Of a stretch of 64,000 bases of DNA, positions 1 to 11,662 are shown one piece after another; the stretch's first letter is position 1; each line of letters begins with the position of its first letter. Origin of the DNA: Zoroaster sp. YZ-2022. Its lineage: Eukaryota > Echinodermata > Asteroidea > Forcipulatida > Zoroasteridae. Below the pieces are notes generated by a model. That model saw only the letters and a list, made by a program, of their open reading frames with translations, was not told the DNA's origin and ran no database searches. The position numbers and the translations under genes were made by a program. The stretch covers positions 14,402,777-14,466,776 of the forward strand of contig CM055837.1 of NCBI GenBank assembly GCA_029582265.1, read 5' to 3'.

Positions 1-503
1 TCCATCGATCAATGACTAACACAAAGAAACACATGAGAGAGAAACAAGTCTTTGCTTCAGGGGCTCAGATTGAGACGCTGAAAAATCGTTCAAGAATGCA
101 ACAAATTTGAAGCAAAGCGAGTGGCTCAACCGGTGGATCGAATACGATCGATCCTCATACCACGCAGACCTTGGATGTAATATATTCGTGGCTAGACTGC
201 CACCATGCGAAATGACAATGTGCCATTAAGTCCGCGCCACACGGACCATGTCTAGCGTGAAAGACCTGGCCACACCGGCCGTTAAATTCTCATCATTTCC
301 CCGTGCATGTTTACCAAATCGACCGTGGATCTGGTAAAGGTGCAAGGGTTATCTAGGGAAACCGATCGATCACTGGAAACCTCAACAAAATAAAGCACTT
401 TATTTTGTGCTTAAAAGAATGGGCGGGGATAATGAAAGAGTGTATGACAAAAGTAATTTTCTTTGTACTGTAGGCACGTGATGGTCATCATTTGCGTGGT
501 GTC

Positions 504-505
<2 letters not shown>

Positions 506-539
<34 letters not shown>

Positions 540-683
540 GGCACTGGCTTCGTTGTGGGGACAGATAACAAAAGGGAAGGCAAGAACGAGTGTCTGTGGG
601 GACATTTTCATGTCCCCACAACGTTTTAGGTCCCCGATTCCTTGTAGAATAACGTGTATATGTCCCCACAACTACGGTGCGTG

Positions 684-714
<31 letters not shown>
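506..714. repeat. Paired GT microsatellites
   Basis: Two (GT)n runs, at about 506-536 and 685-714, flank a 150-base spacer. The spacer contains inverted copies of TGTGGGGACA. The histidine/threonine-rich reverse-strand frames here are artefacts of the CA repeat. Confidence 0.9.
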
Positions 715-720
<6 letters not shown>

Positions 721-1566
721 CTGTATGTAATAAGTTATCATAACAATGACATTAGTTCTTCTGATTCTCTGCACGTTAGAGGCTAGCTGTTGATGCCGCT
801 TACTGATCATGATAACGAAAGGTAATATTCATCATTGTAAATATGCGGTTTCCTTCAGAAAGATCAATAGTGCATGCTAGCGAAACAAAAACACTCTTTT
901 TTAAATTTTGGAAAATAAGTTTTTCCTGGATGTTACGACGGTCAACGGGTAGAATAATGTAACAGTTTATCGTCATGAAGGTGTCTCATATATTTTCTAG
1001 CGATAGATTGATGTGTCGAGTATTAAATATCATCTTAATCATATTTCAGATGAGAAAAGTTCAGCAATATGTATCTTGTATCATACAATAACAAACAGGA
1101 GGTGTCTATAACACGTAGTACGTAGTTAATTTACATGATCCAATAGTGTGACAAATCGTAATCAATATTTGCTCACTGTTGCATATCTGCATGCATGGAC
1201 TAGAACAACATGTAAATCGTATTTTGCGGACGTTAATACAAAACTAATCAATTGAAACTCTGAGTTAATTTTACGTATAATATATGAACTGTTAGTTTGT
1301 GGGTGTAGAAAATGAACGCAGTGAGGAAATGTGGTAACTTTTGGATTTGGGTTTGGCAAATGAGAGTTGTTTGGCTATAGTTTCATGGTCCATCACATAA
1401 CGTTACATTGACTCGCACCCTAGGGTAACACATTCAAATAAATGAAACCAAAACAGTATTCAGACAATGTGTAATGAGTTTTAGGATTTGGATTGCATAC
1501 ACTATATAATCGCGATTGTATAGTAATCTGTGTATTAATCCGATTCTTAGAGATTGGTGTAATCAT

Positions 1567-1808
1567 TGGCGGATCCAGGGGGGGGGGGGGCTAAGGGGGC
1601 TGTAGCCCCCCCTAAAATCGTTTTAAAAAAAATTTAAAGAGAAAAAGAGAGAGAGAGAGATGGGGAGGGGAGGGGAGAACGCACCACCATTCCCTCACTG
1701 TGCTTTGTTTTTCTCTCCCTTTGATTATTTCATTGTAATTTTTGTAGTACTGAAAAATAATTGTTTTTGATTCTCAGCCCCCCCTAAAAAATGTTCTGGA
1801 TCCGCCCA
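1567..1808. mobile_element. MITE with GGCGGATCCAG termini
   Basis: The left end TGGCGGATCCAGG is mirrored by TCTGGATCCGCCCA at the right end. Just inside, a second inverted pair (GGGGGCT / AGCCCCCCCTAAAA) occurs. The flanking trinucleotide CAT is present on both sides, a possible 3-bp target duplication. There is no coding capacity. Confidence 0.75.
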
Positions 1809-2475
1809 TGGTAATACGGGTATACAGTTTGATCCTCTTTTTAAGAGATACTTAATTAGTTAACGGAATAGCCTTGGGTGTCACATCATTTATAGCTGCA
1901 ATATCAGATGAAAATAGGAATTGTCATAAAAACCTATAGCGATTTAATCCTCTTTCTCTGCACAAAACCAATGACAATGTGGACCACTACGTATCAGCCC
2001 AAATGTGGCATTGAGGGGTTTATCACGAGGCGGCGATCGCTCATTATCTCCTCGACACCAACCAGAAGAAAAGAAGGTTTTCAGTGATAGATACAAAAGG
2101 AATTAGTATAAAATGTTGGCCAACATGATGATTGGAGCTTTGTAGGGTGAGCTGACTGATGCACAATACCCATACCATAACGACGACATTGATCAGATTG
2201 CCGTCCTCTTCACATTAAGAGCTTCAAGATAAGTTGGTAAAGCTGAAGTGGATGAAACGACAGCGAATGACAGGGTTACAATGAGGGATCTTTCTTGTCG
2301 ACAGAGTCAATAATTATTGTGGCTGACACATTACCTAGGTTTGTCACAACCTGTCTATTTGGTGGCAAGTGTTTATAAGAGTACATATGAGGTATCTCCA
2401 GTGTGTAATGACCAAAGGGTTATCATGCTTAGGAGTACCATCAAACATGTAGTGAGCACTTTACTAGCGTGTCAA

Positions 2476-2510
2476 ACCATGGAGGAAGGAATATTTCCTT
2501 CCTCCATGGT
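2476..2510. repeat. Perfect 35-bp palindrome
   Basis: Two 16-base arms (ACCATGGAGGAAGGAA and its exact complement) are separated by three bases. It would form a strong hairpin. It carries no recognised terminator or RNA function. Confidence 0.9.
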
Positions 2511-2693
2511 CAAACTAACCAATAACATGGAGTCTTGCTCTATGTATGTATCTGTTTGTCTGCACACCTCTATATTTCTGTCTGTATCTACGTGTATCTT
2601 GTATAGTATGCAGTGATCTGTTTGTATGCATTTGATATGATTGCCTGTCAGGCAGTATTTATCCGTGCCTGTTTGTATGTAATTATATTAATA

Positions 2694-2966
2694 CACCCAC
2701 TGGCCAAAAGTATTGCAACATGAATTTGTACGAGACATTGCCTAGACGGATGGCCGCAATTATCAGGTCACGTGGTTACCCGACAAAATATTGAAGGACT
2801 TTGTTTCCGAGCAAGAACAGTAAAAAAGAACATTGACTTCAAAACACAGGCACTTTCAAGAAGTCTTAAGTAGTGTAAATAAAATAAAATAAATGATTGT
2901 AACACAGTTCTCCAAACTGAACTTTGGTGTGAATTTCAATGTTGCAATACTTATGGCCAGTGAGTG
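2694..2966. mobile_element. Tc1/mariner-like MITE
   Basis: Terminal inverted repeats begin CACCCACTGGCCAAAAGT and continue as a match to GTTGCAATACTT at the other end. A TA dinucleotide flanks both ends, as expected for Tc1/mariner. The 273-bp body has no transposase, so it is a non-autonomous derivative. Confidence 0.8.
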
Positions 2967-3190
2967 TATGATAATTATAATATAGCAGTAATCTCCATCT
3001 CCCCTATTCTGTCCTTTCCATTGTTAGTCATTTTGGCTGCTTAGTCATCCTCTTTTTTTTATCCAAGCTTCCAAGAGAGATATTGCTTTAGGATGTGAAC
3101 GTCAGTCGAGAGTCTTCTCACTGTCTTATGTGTAACATGTTGATTGTGTTATTCATAAACTGTATTTGTTCTTATCTATTTGTTGTGCAG

Positions 3191-4800
3191 GTAAAGAAGG
3201 CTTCAGATGTCCAAGGTGTCCTAAGACATTCAGGTATCCCAATACACTCAAGTCTCATCTTCGCTTCAGGTGCACAGTTACAACAAGTCGTGGTGAGAAC
3301 AGCGCCCTCTCAGGCCGATCAACCGTCAGTAAGGAAGATCGCAACATTTGTTCTGGGAGTGCCTTTCACCGGATTCTCTCCACGTCATCTGGAGACAGTA
3401 AATCCATAACAGCATCACCACAAGTTACAAGTGCAAACGGGCACCATCATAACCACCACGGAGTACTAGTCGATGCCAATTGTGACATGATGGATATATA
3501 CAGTTTAGCCCGGAGTGCCCTAAATGTTGGCACTGGACGCAAGAGTCAATCAGTCAGTCTAATCGGTGACGGTACTGGCTCGGCGTTCAGGCCACATAAC
3601 TCTAGACTTCGATCGGTGGAGGTAGAAAACCCACCTAGGAAAGAGAAAGAAGGGTTCCGTGTTGTCCGCAGTAAAGACTCTATGAGTATGCTTCCATCTG
3701 CTTCACCATCTACGTCATCCGCGTCCAGAGTGGCACATGAAGAACGTAAAGTACCTTTTACCGTGGAGAAAATGTTTGGTCTTCCTCGCCCAGCCAGTCC
3801 ACAACTTGCCCACCACAACTCTGTAATAGGAGATGCACTATTACAACAGCGACAGAAAGCCCTGGAACGGAATTGTCTTCCTGCAGGGTACCAACCATGT
3901 CCCGTGTCAGCACATCATCACCACCACGCTGAGGCACCAGTTGCGATTGGATCTCTTCACCGTCCATTAGATCCATATGCTGGTTTCCCGTACCGATTCT
4001 ACCACCACCACCAAAACAACCAGCCCAGCTTACATCCTGGTCTATCCCGCTATGGAACTGTTCTCCCAGTTCATACTAATGGTGATTTATACGGTTCTAG
4101 TGGGCCATGTTTCTCTTACAAACTTCCTTTCCCAGCAGGTCTCTTAAGATACCCGGACACAACAGCACCCATTGTTGCTTCTGCCGCTAGTGACGTCATG
4201 GATTTGAACAAATATGCTAATTTGGAACGTAGTCTGACTGGTCAGGGAGTAACTGGCTTTCATGACCCTCAACTATTTGCCAATCACCATCAAGCTCCTA
4301 ACGGTAAGGCCAAGCGAGGTCACCTGTGCATTTATTGTGGCAAACTTTACTCGCGCAAATATGGTCTCAAAATCCACCTACGGACACACACGGGCTACAA
4401 ACCCTTGAAATGTAAGGTATGCCTGCGTCCATTTGGTGACCCCAGCAACCTTAACAAACATATTCGTCTTCACGCGGAAGGTGATACACCTTACCGGTGC
4501 CAGTACTGCGGGAAAGTGCTGGTGAGACGCCGAGATCTCGATCGGCATATTCGGTCACGGCATCCTACCGAGAGCGAAAAGCGAGAACACGAGGCTGCCA
4601 CCTCAGGCCTGGTCGTGGTATCACCGCCCATAGCAAAGGGAATCGAGGGCACAAAAACACCGGAATACGGTGTGGAGAATGTTATTTCCTCCTCGCCAGA
4701 TGATGTGGAAGAGGAAGATGAAGATGACGAAGTTGGTGATGGTGATGATGAGGATGAAGATGAACTTGACGAAGAAATGCAATCTGAACTGACTGTATAA
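3191..4800 (+). CDS. PRDM13: PRDM13 terminal exon, zinc-finger transcription factor
   Basis: PRDM13 is a PR-domain zinc-finger regulator that acts in the nucleus in neural specification in vertebrates. This is its large last exon. It starts after TTGTTGTGCAG in phase 1 (split Gly codon) and ends at TAA 4798-4800. Numbering from the split Gly, an atypical C2HC finger uses C7, C10, H23 and C28. A long low-complexity linker rich in Ser, Pro and His follows, with a His run near residue 245. Three tandem C-terminal C2H2 fingers use C380/C383/H396/H400, C408/C411/H424/H428 and C437/C440/H453/H458. The finger motifs SRKYGLKIH, FGDPSNLNKHIRLH and VLVRRRDL are what identify PRDM13. The PR domain lies on earlier exons not seen here. 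The protein ends in an Asp/Glu tail of about 30 residues. Other PRDM or ZNF proteins are less likely because this finger trio is distinctive. Confidence 0.92.
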
Positions 4801-4834
4801 AGACGCAAAAAGTATGAGAGAAAACATTCAATAC

Positions 4835-4840
4835 AATAAA
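4835..4840 (+). promoter_or_regulatory. Candidate polyadenylation signal of PRDM13
   Basis: An AATAAA hexamer lies 35 bases after the PRDM13 stop codon. If used, the 3' UTR would be very short. Longer alternatives downstream cannot be excluded. Confidence 0.4.
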
Positions 4841-5062
4841 ATCTAAATTTAAGTGGTCTTCCTCGAATAACTTTCGTTTGACTGAATGGTATTAAACAAA
4901 CAAAACAAGTACATTTTAACCACGGGCCCTTTTAATGGACCTACAATCCCGGCCACATCTCGCTTCCCCCCCCCGGCCAGTTGGAACTCTTGTATTTCTG
5001 AGAAAAACAATATGTCCGCAGCATTACAAAGATGTATGGGACTCAGTCTCGCACATGGTATA

Positions 5063-5098
5063 GACGTTGGACGTTGGACGTTGGACGTTGGACGTTGG
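5063..5098. repeat. (GACGTTG)5 tandem repeat
   Basis: Five head-to-tail copies of the heptamer GACGTTG. It is a simple satellite-like tract with no known role. Confidence 0.9.
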
Positions 5099-5469
5099 GC
5101 CAATAAGACATGTATTTAACTTAGTATTGCCAGTATAGTCTTGCCAATACACCGAGTTATCATCACTGTGTAACATTGGCCATAGCCTTCATGTCTTAGT
5201 TGACCTTAATATGTTGATGATATAATGATAATCATCATAAATGAGTAATGTGTACATATTGGAGGCTATAGCCATTGATACCATCAAGAAGCAATCACTT
5301 ACATTCACACCCAAATTTAGTTTGCCTTACGCTTATCGTAAATATGGTTTATTTTTGATAATTTCCTAACATTTTAATGAATTTAACAGGAAACGGGAGC
5401 TCTTGGAAAGCTGGTTATGCTTCAACGAATCAATCAAAATTATAGTTTTCTTTTTCCCCCCCTTTTTTT

Positions 5470-5645
5470 GTTGTTGCTATGAAACGATGTCCAATTGCAG
5501 CCAAAATTGCTGGATCGATTGGAATTCTGCCGTGCTGTGTTTTAAACGACTTTTTCACATAGGGGTATGAACGTTTGCCTGATTTGTGAGGCCTCTCTTA
5601 GCCACCATATTTTGTATATGGGAAATTTTGTCTGGTTCCAATAAC
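5470..5645 (+). repeat. Dispersed repeat family R1, copy 1
   Basis: A segment of about 175 bases beginning CTATGAAACGATGTCCAA and ending near GGGAAATTTTGTC. It recurs almost unchanged at 36451-36625, and in reverse and more diverged at 39535-39710. No terminal repeats or open frame identify the class. Confidence 0.8.
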
Positions 5646-7010
5646 CGCATATATATGTATCACGTTGGCAAAAAAAGCGCGTCGCCGTACCGATTTTTAA
5701 GCCAACCTATGAACAAGAAGCTTATAAAACAAGTAATCATTAGAAAAGTGTACTGGAACACTATTGATCAACATATTTATGTCAGAAGTTTGAAACTGAT
5801 CTTTCAACATTTCCCCAGAAGTTGAGGCTCAATGGTGTAGTAATTAAGCAGACAGAGAAGGCGAGGGCCGGGACGGAGTGGCTCGGGTCATAGAAAGCCT
5901 CCTCAGGTGTACACCTGAAAATTTTATTTCTAAAAACTTAACACAATGGCTTCCAAAGTGATCCCTATACAAAATTCCACTTAATTATTTATTCATTAAT
6001 TTATTTACATATTTCTTATTTACATATTTCTAATAATGCACAAAACGACTTGTAATCAAAGATAAACATGGCCTCAACAAAGGACAAACCTACTGGGTGT
6101 CAAAATAACAACTGAAATCAATTATTTCATGGTGTTAGTATTGGGCGAATTGCCTAAGGTGTTTTTAAACACCCAAGTTTCTTGCAGGGAAGTTTTAGTA
6201 GAAAATGCATCTTTAAAGACTAGGTACAAGATTGTTTAGCGAGTATATTATATACTTATTTTCTTGGAATCAAGATATACAACAAACCTTAAAGTTTCAG
6301 CTAAATGCGTCATCGACTAAGTTGATCATCACATTGGCGATGAGTAAGATTTTTGTTTTCTCTGAAATGACAAAATAATACCATCAACTTGGCTTTCTGA
6401 TAATGGCTTCGTTAATAGTAAATCAGGTAGTTACCAGTATTGTAACATACCTTTTTAAATAACATTAACTGATTTTGATATTCAGAGAGATGTCACGTCA
6501 TCATAAAGGAATGCTCCCATATGACATTAAATCCCGTGTATAAATGTATTCAATGAAAATGATTATTCACAATCATTTCAAAAGAGCTATATATTGAATA
6601 TAATATAGTAACTTATTTTGTGAGTAATTATTTCTTTTCACGAAAAACCAAAACTATTTAATGTGCAATAATTATTTTATAAATATTTGTCACCATTGCT
6701 GATATCATCAGTTTAATATAAGATTATCTTGAAATAATTATGAATTGGCTTCACAAAATCAAATCTGATTTTATTCTTTAAGCGTGAATATAAGCTGTAT
6801 TTTATACATTACTGTTATAATTTATTTGCTTTATATATATTAAAAGGACAATGTTATCCAGGACAATGTACTCAGACTTTGTTCACGTAGACTTAGCCTT
6901 ATGTAATTAAGCAAACCTACTATAATGCTAACATTTTTGTTTTGGATTCTATATTTTATTTGGAATAAGTATCACGGAAACCAATGAAAAAGAAAAGAGC
7001 GGGCGGGTGC

Positions 7011-7276
7011 TACACACTGAGAAATAATGGTTCAAATCTGCACCCATATTGATGATACAATAGCAGCACCCCTGTGGGTGCAGACTTGGCACCCCTTGGA
7101 TGTGTGCCTCCCCTACGGGTGCAGATTTGCACCCTCAAAGGAGCAAATATGCACCCGTAGGGGAGGCACACATCATCCAGGGGGTGCCAAGTCTGCACCC
7201 ACAGGGGTGCTGCTATTGTATCAACGATATGCACCCCTATGGGTGCAGATTTGAACCATTATTTCTTAGTGTGTAT
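7011..7276. mobile_element. Foldback (hairpin) MITE
   Basis: Nearly the whole 266 bases form one inverted repeat. The left end TACACACTGAGAAATAAT pairs with ATTTCTTAGTGTGTA. Arms of about 120 bases surround a loop near 7130-7145. Both arms carry repeated GGTGCAGA/TGCACCC motifs. The apparent proteins on both strands are translations of the palindrome. Confidence 0.85.
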
Positions 7277-9454
7277 AGTCGTTAGTAATAATTTAGGTTA
7301 TTGGACTCTTTCTATAGGGTTCTGGTTTGGAATTAATTTATGAAATTACATTGCTGTTCACCCATTTTACCTACCTTTAGATGAAACGAAGAGCAATAAA
7401 ATCACTTTGTACATTTAATATTACAAATGTATCCTAGATTTTTCCAATTTATTATTCATAAAAAGGCTCACCGAGTAAAACAAAAGGAATTTCAATATAA
7501 AAGCATTCCAATACCAAACTGTTTCATCTGGTTAATTCATTGATATATCTCAAAAGGTCCAAACTCGGTCTATAACCAATCTGACACGAAGGCAGACTCG
7601 ACCTCGACCTCGGCCGCCTCTGAGTAACCATACCAATCCGGCGTAACATCTTAGCCCTCTAGCGGTTGGTAGTGCACTTTGGCTCCGAGATTGGGACATT
7701 TCGCGGCGCCATGATTGGATCCGTGTACGTATGCAGTCATATCGCCGCAGTTAATTCGCTTGAATGATTGAATAAATCATTTTATATACAAACCATAAAT
7801 GCTTCTTCTTACACCCCATCCTCTAAACCCACCATTTTCCAAATATAATTTTATTTTTATATATTTTATTTCTTTATCTGCATTTTGCTGGACTTCTCAT
7901 TGAGTATGAGGAATGTTTCTATACCTTAACACATATATATCTAATGGCTATTTTGTGAATTTTAATTACATTGTAAATTTTGCCCTGAAAACCGTTAACA
8001 CTTGAATGAAAATGAAGCCAATAAATCAGGCTAGTGCCAGCTGGCCTGTAGTCTGTTGACAATCAACACTTCAACATAAACGGCGCCCTCTTTAGGCCTT
8101 AAACGCGTAGTTTATGACAGCGATTTTTCATCTGCAGTATAGAATAATTGCACCGTACACTCACTTTACTTATATGCATTTGTATTCTTAAAATGAATTT
8201 TGGACTTTATTTTCCTAAAAACAAATTCCGCACAGCCGTGTATTACTATTGTACACAAAGGCTTTGCTTCTCAATTAATTTTGTAATTAAAGAAATAATA
8301 AAAAATATGACTTGACTATAGTTCCTGATCTCAGTACAACTTACTTTTAGTACATTACACCACTAGACTACCATTCCATCCCATTCGGTGATTTCTGTGA
8401 AATAATTATATAAAGTACCCTTTTTAAATCAGGTTATGTAAGATTATGGCAATATTGCATAAAGTACAAAATTGCTTTCCGGCGGCACACCGCCAAGAGA
8501 TGTTTCAAAAACTCTGCAGATATACATTGTGTATATTTATTTTCGTGCGAAAACGGCAAACTCTGCATGGCACTCCTGAAAACTCATAGACAACCCATCC
8601 CCGCCCGGGTTCAGTGTTTATTTCAAATCTCATAGCTGTTCCCGCTGCCAATTAAAACGCGGCAAAATTGCAGAAAACTAATTACTGCACTCATCATTAA
8701 TTAAAACATGTACACAGAGAGCTAGAGTGGATAAACATGTGTGTTCTCACATGTGTTGGAGGAATTGAAAAGACAAATGTCTCGTTTGAGGGGAAAATCA
8801 TTTTCAAATTCGTACGCTGCAATCTACCTCACAAAGTTATTGATTTTGTTATTTCCAATTTGCTGGGCGACCCCCAGCATTAAACAGAAATAGGCCTGAG
8901 CATTATGGGCCTAGACATACATGTACATTCAGACCACACGTCATTGCACGGATGAAGCACGGCCACTGAAGCAACTGTTTAGGTTAAATAGTAACTACAT
9001 TACATCTGCATTAAAACCCAGCTGTCTAACAATGCATTTACCAATACATGTGCAGCATTTGTGCAGCATTTGTCAAGCAAAATATATTTTTCGTCGTGTG
9101 AGGGCGCTATGACAGTTTAACGATTCAATGTACGTAATACAAGAAAACGTTCGGTCTCCTGGCGCTTACTGGCCCACTATTAGTATTAGCAATGCCGGAA
9201 ACTCGGTCACTTCACCTGCATAAAAGCCAAACGTTTGACCGACGTTGTAACAGTTGTCATGGAAAGGATTGGTTAATCTTTACTGTTTAATTGACACTGC
9301 ATGGATCGGTGTAACTGAATTATTAACTACCACTGCCGTGTTATGAATATGAGGGTATGCGTTCCCTGCCAGCATGGAGTGGCTGCAGTCTAAATACTAG
9401 AAGGCAGAACACCTTTAGGCATGTAAATTATATGAAGGGAGTGCACCATAATAA

Positions 9455-9654
9455 ATTATCACTGTTGGAAACTGGTACTTTCACCTCTTCAAATGGGGCA
9501 AAATTACTACCTGGCAAGAAGTACAGGCCATAAGTGCTGAATATGAAAGATCAACGAAAATGCACGGTGCATTTTGAAGATAAGGGCATGTTTCCAAAAG
9601 TGCACTGGAGGATTTTGGAGGATTCAGGAAGGTTCTTAACCTAAGGGGTTAGGG
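9455..9654. mobile_element. Truncated MITE, AGGGTTAA right end
   Basis: This segment matches the 3' portion of the complete copy at 62006-62270, from CACTGTTGGAAACTGGTA to the terminal TTAGGG, and is followed by TTAA. The 5' terminus is missing. Confidence 0.75.
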
Positions 9655-9930
9655 TTAATGGGGCTAGTATAAAATAATTGGTTTTCTTTTAACAGCAAAA
9701 ATACATTTAATGTTTCTTAACTTCAATTGTTTTATTTTACACTGTTTACCAACAAAATACATTCTAGTGGAAAATAGCATTCGACCTTGTTGTAGTATAT
9801 TAATACAATATACAAGTAATATTTACAATTGTTCAACTGAATTTTGCAAGAAGCACTCTAACATGTACATGACATAGTGCAAGTAACATTGTGTGCATTC
9901 AGGATACATGTATTCACAAATTCCTATTAA

Positions 9931-10184
9931 CCAGTTCGCGTCGGGAATAAAAAAGTTTTTCTGGGCCCCTGTGCGGGTTTCTTTTCCCCACACAAACACA
10001 TTAATGGAAGCTTCCACAGCGCATGGCCACGTCTACCGAGCATGTCACTGTACACTCGGCTCATTGCCACATCAACCGAGCATGCATACAAATATTCCGG
10101 AGCTTCCTCTGGCGTGTATAGACGCTCTCCGATCCATGGTGCAAACAAAAATTTCGTGTATACACGGCCTCCGACGCGAACTGG
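9931..10184. mobile_element. TTAA-flanked MITE, CCAGTTCG termini, copy 1
   Basis: The termini CCAGTTCGCGTCGG and CCGACGCGAACTGG are exact inverted repeats, with TTAA on both sides. The TTAA target points to a piggyBac- or Kolobok-type mobiliser. A second copy lies at 38956-39210 in the opposite orientation. Confidence 0.82.
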
Positions 10185-11201
10185 TTAATACAAAGGTGAA
10201 ACTACACTTACATACTCCAGTATGTAGGTGTATTTATACATGTATGCAGTGTTGGTTGCAATTTAAATTAATCTTGATCAAATACACTGAACTGCAGTTA
10301 TGTCCAACTCACTTTCTACTGACACAATTTGATGTTTTCATAAATGGACGGAATATAAACTCAATTTTAACAGAAATAATATACAAATATTTCAAATCAA
10401 CAGAGTGAATCTGAATCGTGGAAGCAGCTTCAGCCTCTGGGTATTAATATAGACTAATTCAAATAATTTGAAGTAAAAATAATTAAATTCTGCAATTTTG
10501 TATCAAAATAAATATATTTAAATATAAATATGCTTTGTAGTGTAGTGTTCTCACAAAACATGTCATATAGCTGAATTTCTGATTAAGTGTTAAAATGGAT
10601 GACAGTTTGGATTTGTCAAGGTGCATGAACGCAATGATTGTGAAGAAAGTGTAATGCATTAATAAAGAAACATACACACTGTCTATCTCTGCCTAGGCAC
10701 TTGACACATCATTGCTTAATATGGTTGTGAACCCAACAGAGAATACCAAATGCTGACAGGTACAATGTACAGTACACATGTAGTTTAAAGATTCAGTAAC
10801 TTGCTTCTAAAGCAAAGGGTAATGGGGTAATTTGAAAGTTAACTGTAATTTTAAACATATGTAAACTTCATAGCTTGAAAACTGACAGCTAAATCGGGGG
10901 GTCTATTTTTTCAGGAAACACAGACCATTCTAGTAAGGTGTAATTAAGACATAAACATTACCACTTGATGTTGAATAAATCAGCATGGTAAAGAAAACAC
11001 AAGATTTTCATTAATGTCATTGGTGGATCAGGAAGCGGTGGATTGAGGCATGTAAATTGACCATTAATCTTATATGTGCCCCCATCCATTATGATCCATA
11101 CACTCAATGTAGTGTGGTCTCTTTTTCAGCCACCCTGGATTTGCCCACTGACCAAAGCTGTTTCTGAGATGGTTGTATAATGGTAAATATGTCTTTTTTA
11201 A

Positions 11202-11456
11202 CCCTTTAGAGACCAGTCTTTTCTTGATAATCACTGCCAAATGCCCAAGCTAATGATTTTTAATATTTCGAATCATTTTATAAATCTTCATATGTTTTTA
11301 TCTCATTTCTTGTTAGAGTACAATATCAGGGAAATTAAAAGATATCTTGTTTTATGTATAGCAATAGCACAGGAGGTTTCTGAAATCTATAGCCGCTTGT
11401 TGTCTTTATGGGCATTGGGGTTGTGGCTGCTTCCAGCCACCATGGTCTCTGAAGGG
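11202..11456. mobile_element. piggyBac-like MITE (TTAA-CCCTTT ends)
   Basis: TTAA precedes CCCTTTAGAGACCA, and TGGTCTCTGAAGGG is followed by TTAA. CCCTTT-type ends next to TTAA are typical of piggyBac derivatives. It lies about 100 bases beyond the RSPH3 stop codon, so it may sit in or next to that gene's 3' UTR. Confidence 0.8.
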
Positions 11457-11557
11457 TTAACCAGTCATAAATTTATAATCAAGACTTGAAAGTGCCATTG
11501 AATCATAACATATTGAATGAGAATGAAAGAGTATCCAGAGATGCAATAATGATGAGG

Positions 11558-11662
11558 TTATTCATCACCATCTTCCTCTCCATCATCATCTCCAGTTACT
11601 CCATCTGCTGGTGCTGTCTCAGGTCGACTCTCTTCACCATCACCAACATCCTCCTGTGTGAC
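11558..11662 (-). CDS. RSPH3: RSPH3 coding exon 7 (C-terminal acidic tail)
   Basis: Acceptor TATATTTCAG, phase 0. It encodes residues 371-404, almost entirely Asp, Glu, Gly, Pro and Thr, ending at TAA 11560-11558. Too short and low in complexity to be found without the phase match to exon 6. Confidence 0.9.
   Translation of the reverse strand, partial: VTQEDVGDGEESRPETAPADGVTGDDDGEEDGDE

Larger units (their letters stand above)
1..3190 (+). other. Presumed PRDM13 intron or upstream region
   Basis: No convincing coding exon was found on either strand. The PR/SET-domain part of PRDM13 should lie 5' of the exon at 3191, but I could not recognise it here and it is probably left of the window. 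The region holds two GT microsatellites, a short hairpin at 596-621 with arms TGTGGGGACA, a MITE at 1567-1808, a perfect palindrome at 2476-2510 and a Tc1-like MITE at 2694-2966. The last bases form a pyrimidine-rich tract and the acceptor TTGTTGTGCAG. Confidence 0.6.
4841..11201. other. Intergenic region, PRDM13 to RSPH3 (tail to tail)
   Basis: AT-rich DNA without a supportable gene. It contains a 7-base tandem repeat (5063-5098), a dispersed repeat copy (5470-5645), a long hairpin MITE (7011-7276), a 3' MITE half (9455-9654) and a TTAA-flanked MITE (9931-10184). Between 5650-7010 and 7280-9450 I see nothing beyond low-complexity AT tracts. Reading frames here are short and lack codon bias or recognisable motifs. 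Confidence 0.6.

Noticed and set aside
400..810. His/Thr-rich reverse-strand protein
   Set aside because: Translation of the two GT microsatellites.
2317..2616. 99-residue forward frame upstream of PRDM13
   Set aside because: It contains a perfect palindrome and resembles no PR/SET domain segment.
7010..7285. Pair of 60-75-residue proteins on opposite strands
   Set aside because: Both read the foldback MITE; the sequence mirrors itself and there is no coding bias.
9893..10408. 171-residue forward frame
   Set aside because: Spans a TTAA-flanked MITE and its flank; composition is not protein-like and the second copy of the MITE does not keep the frame.
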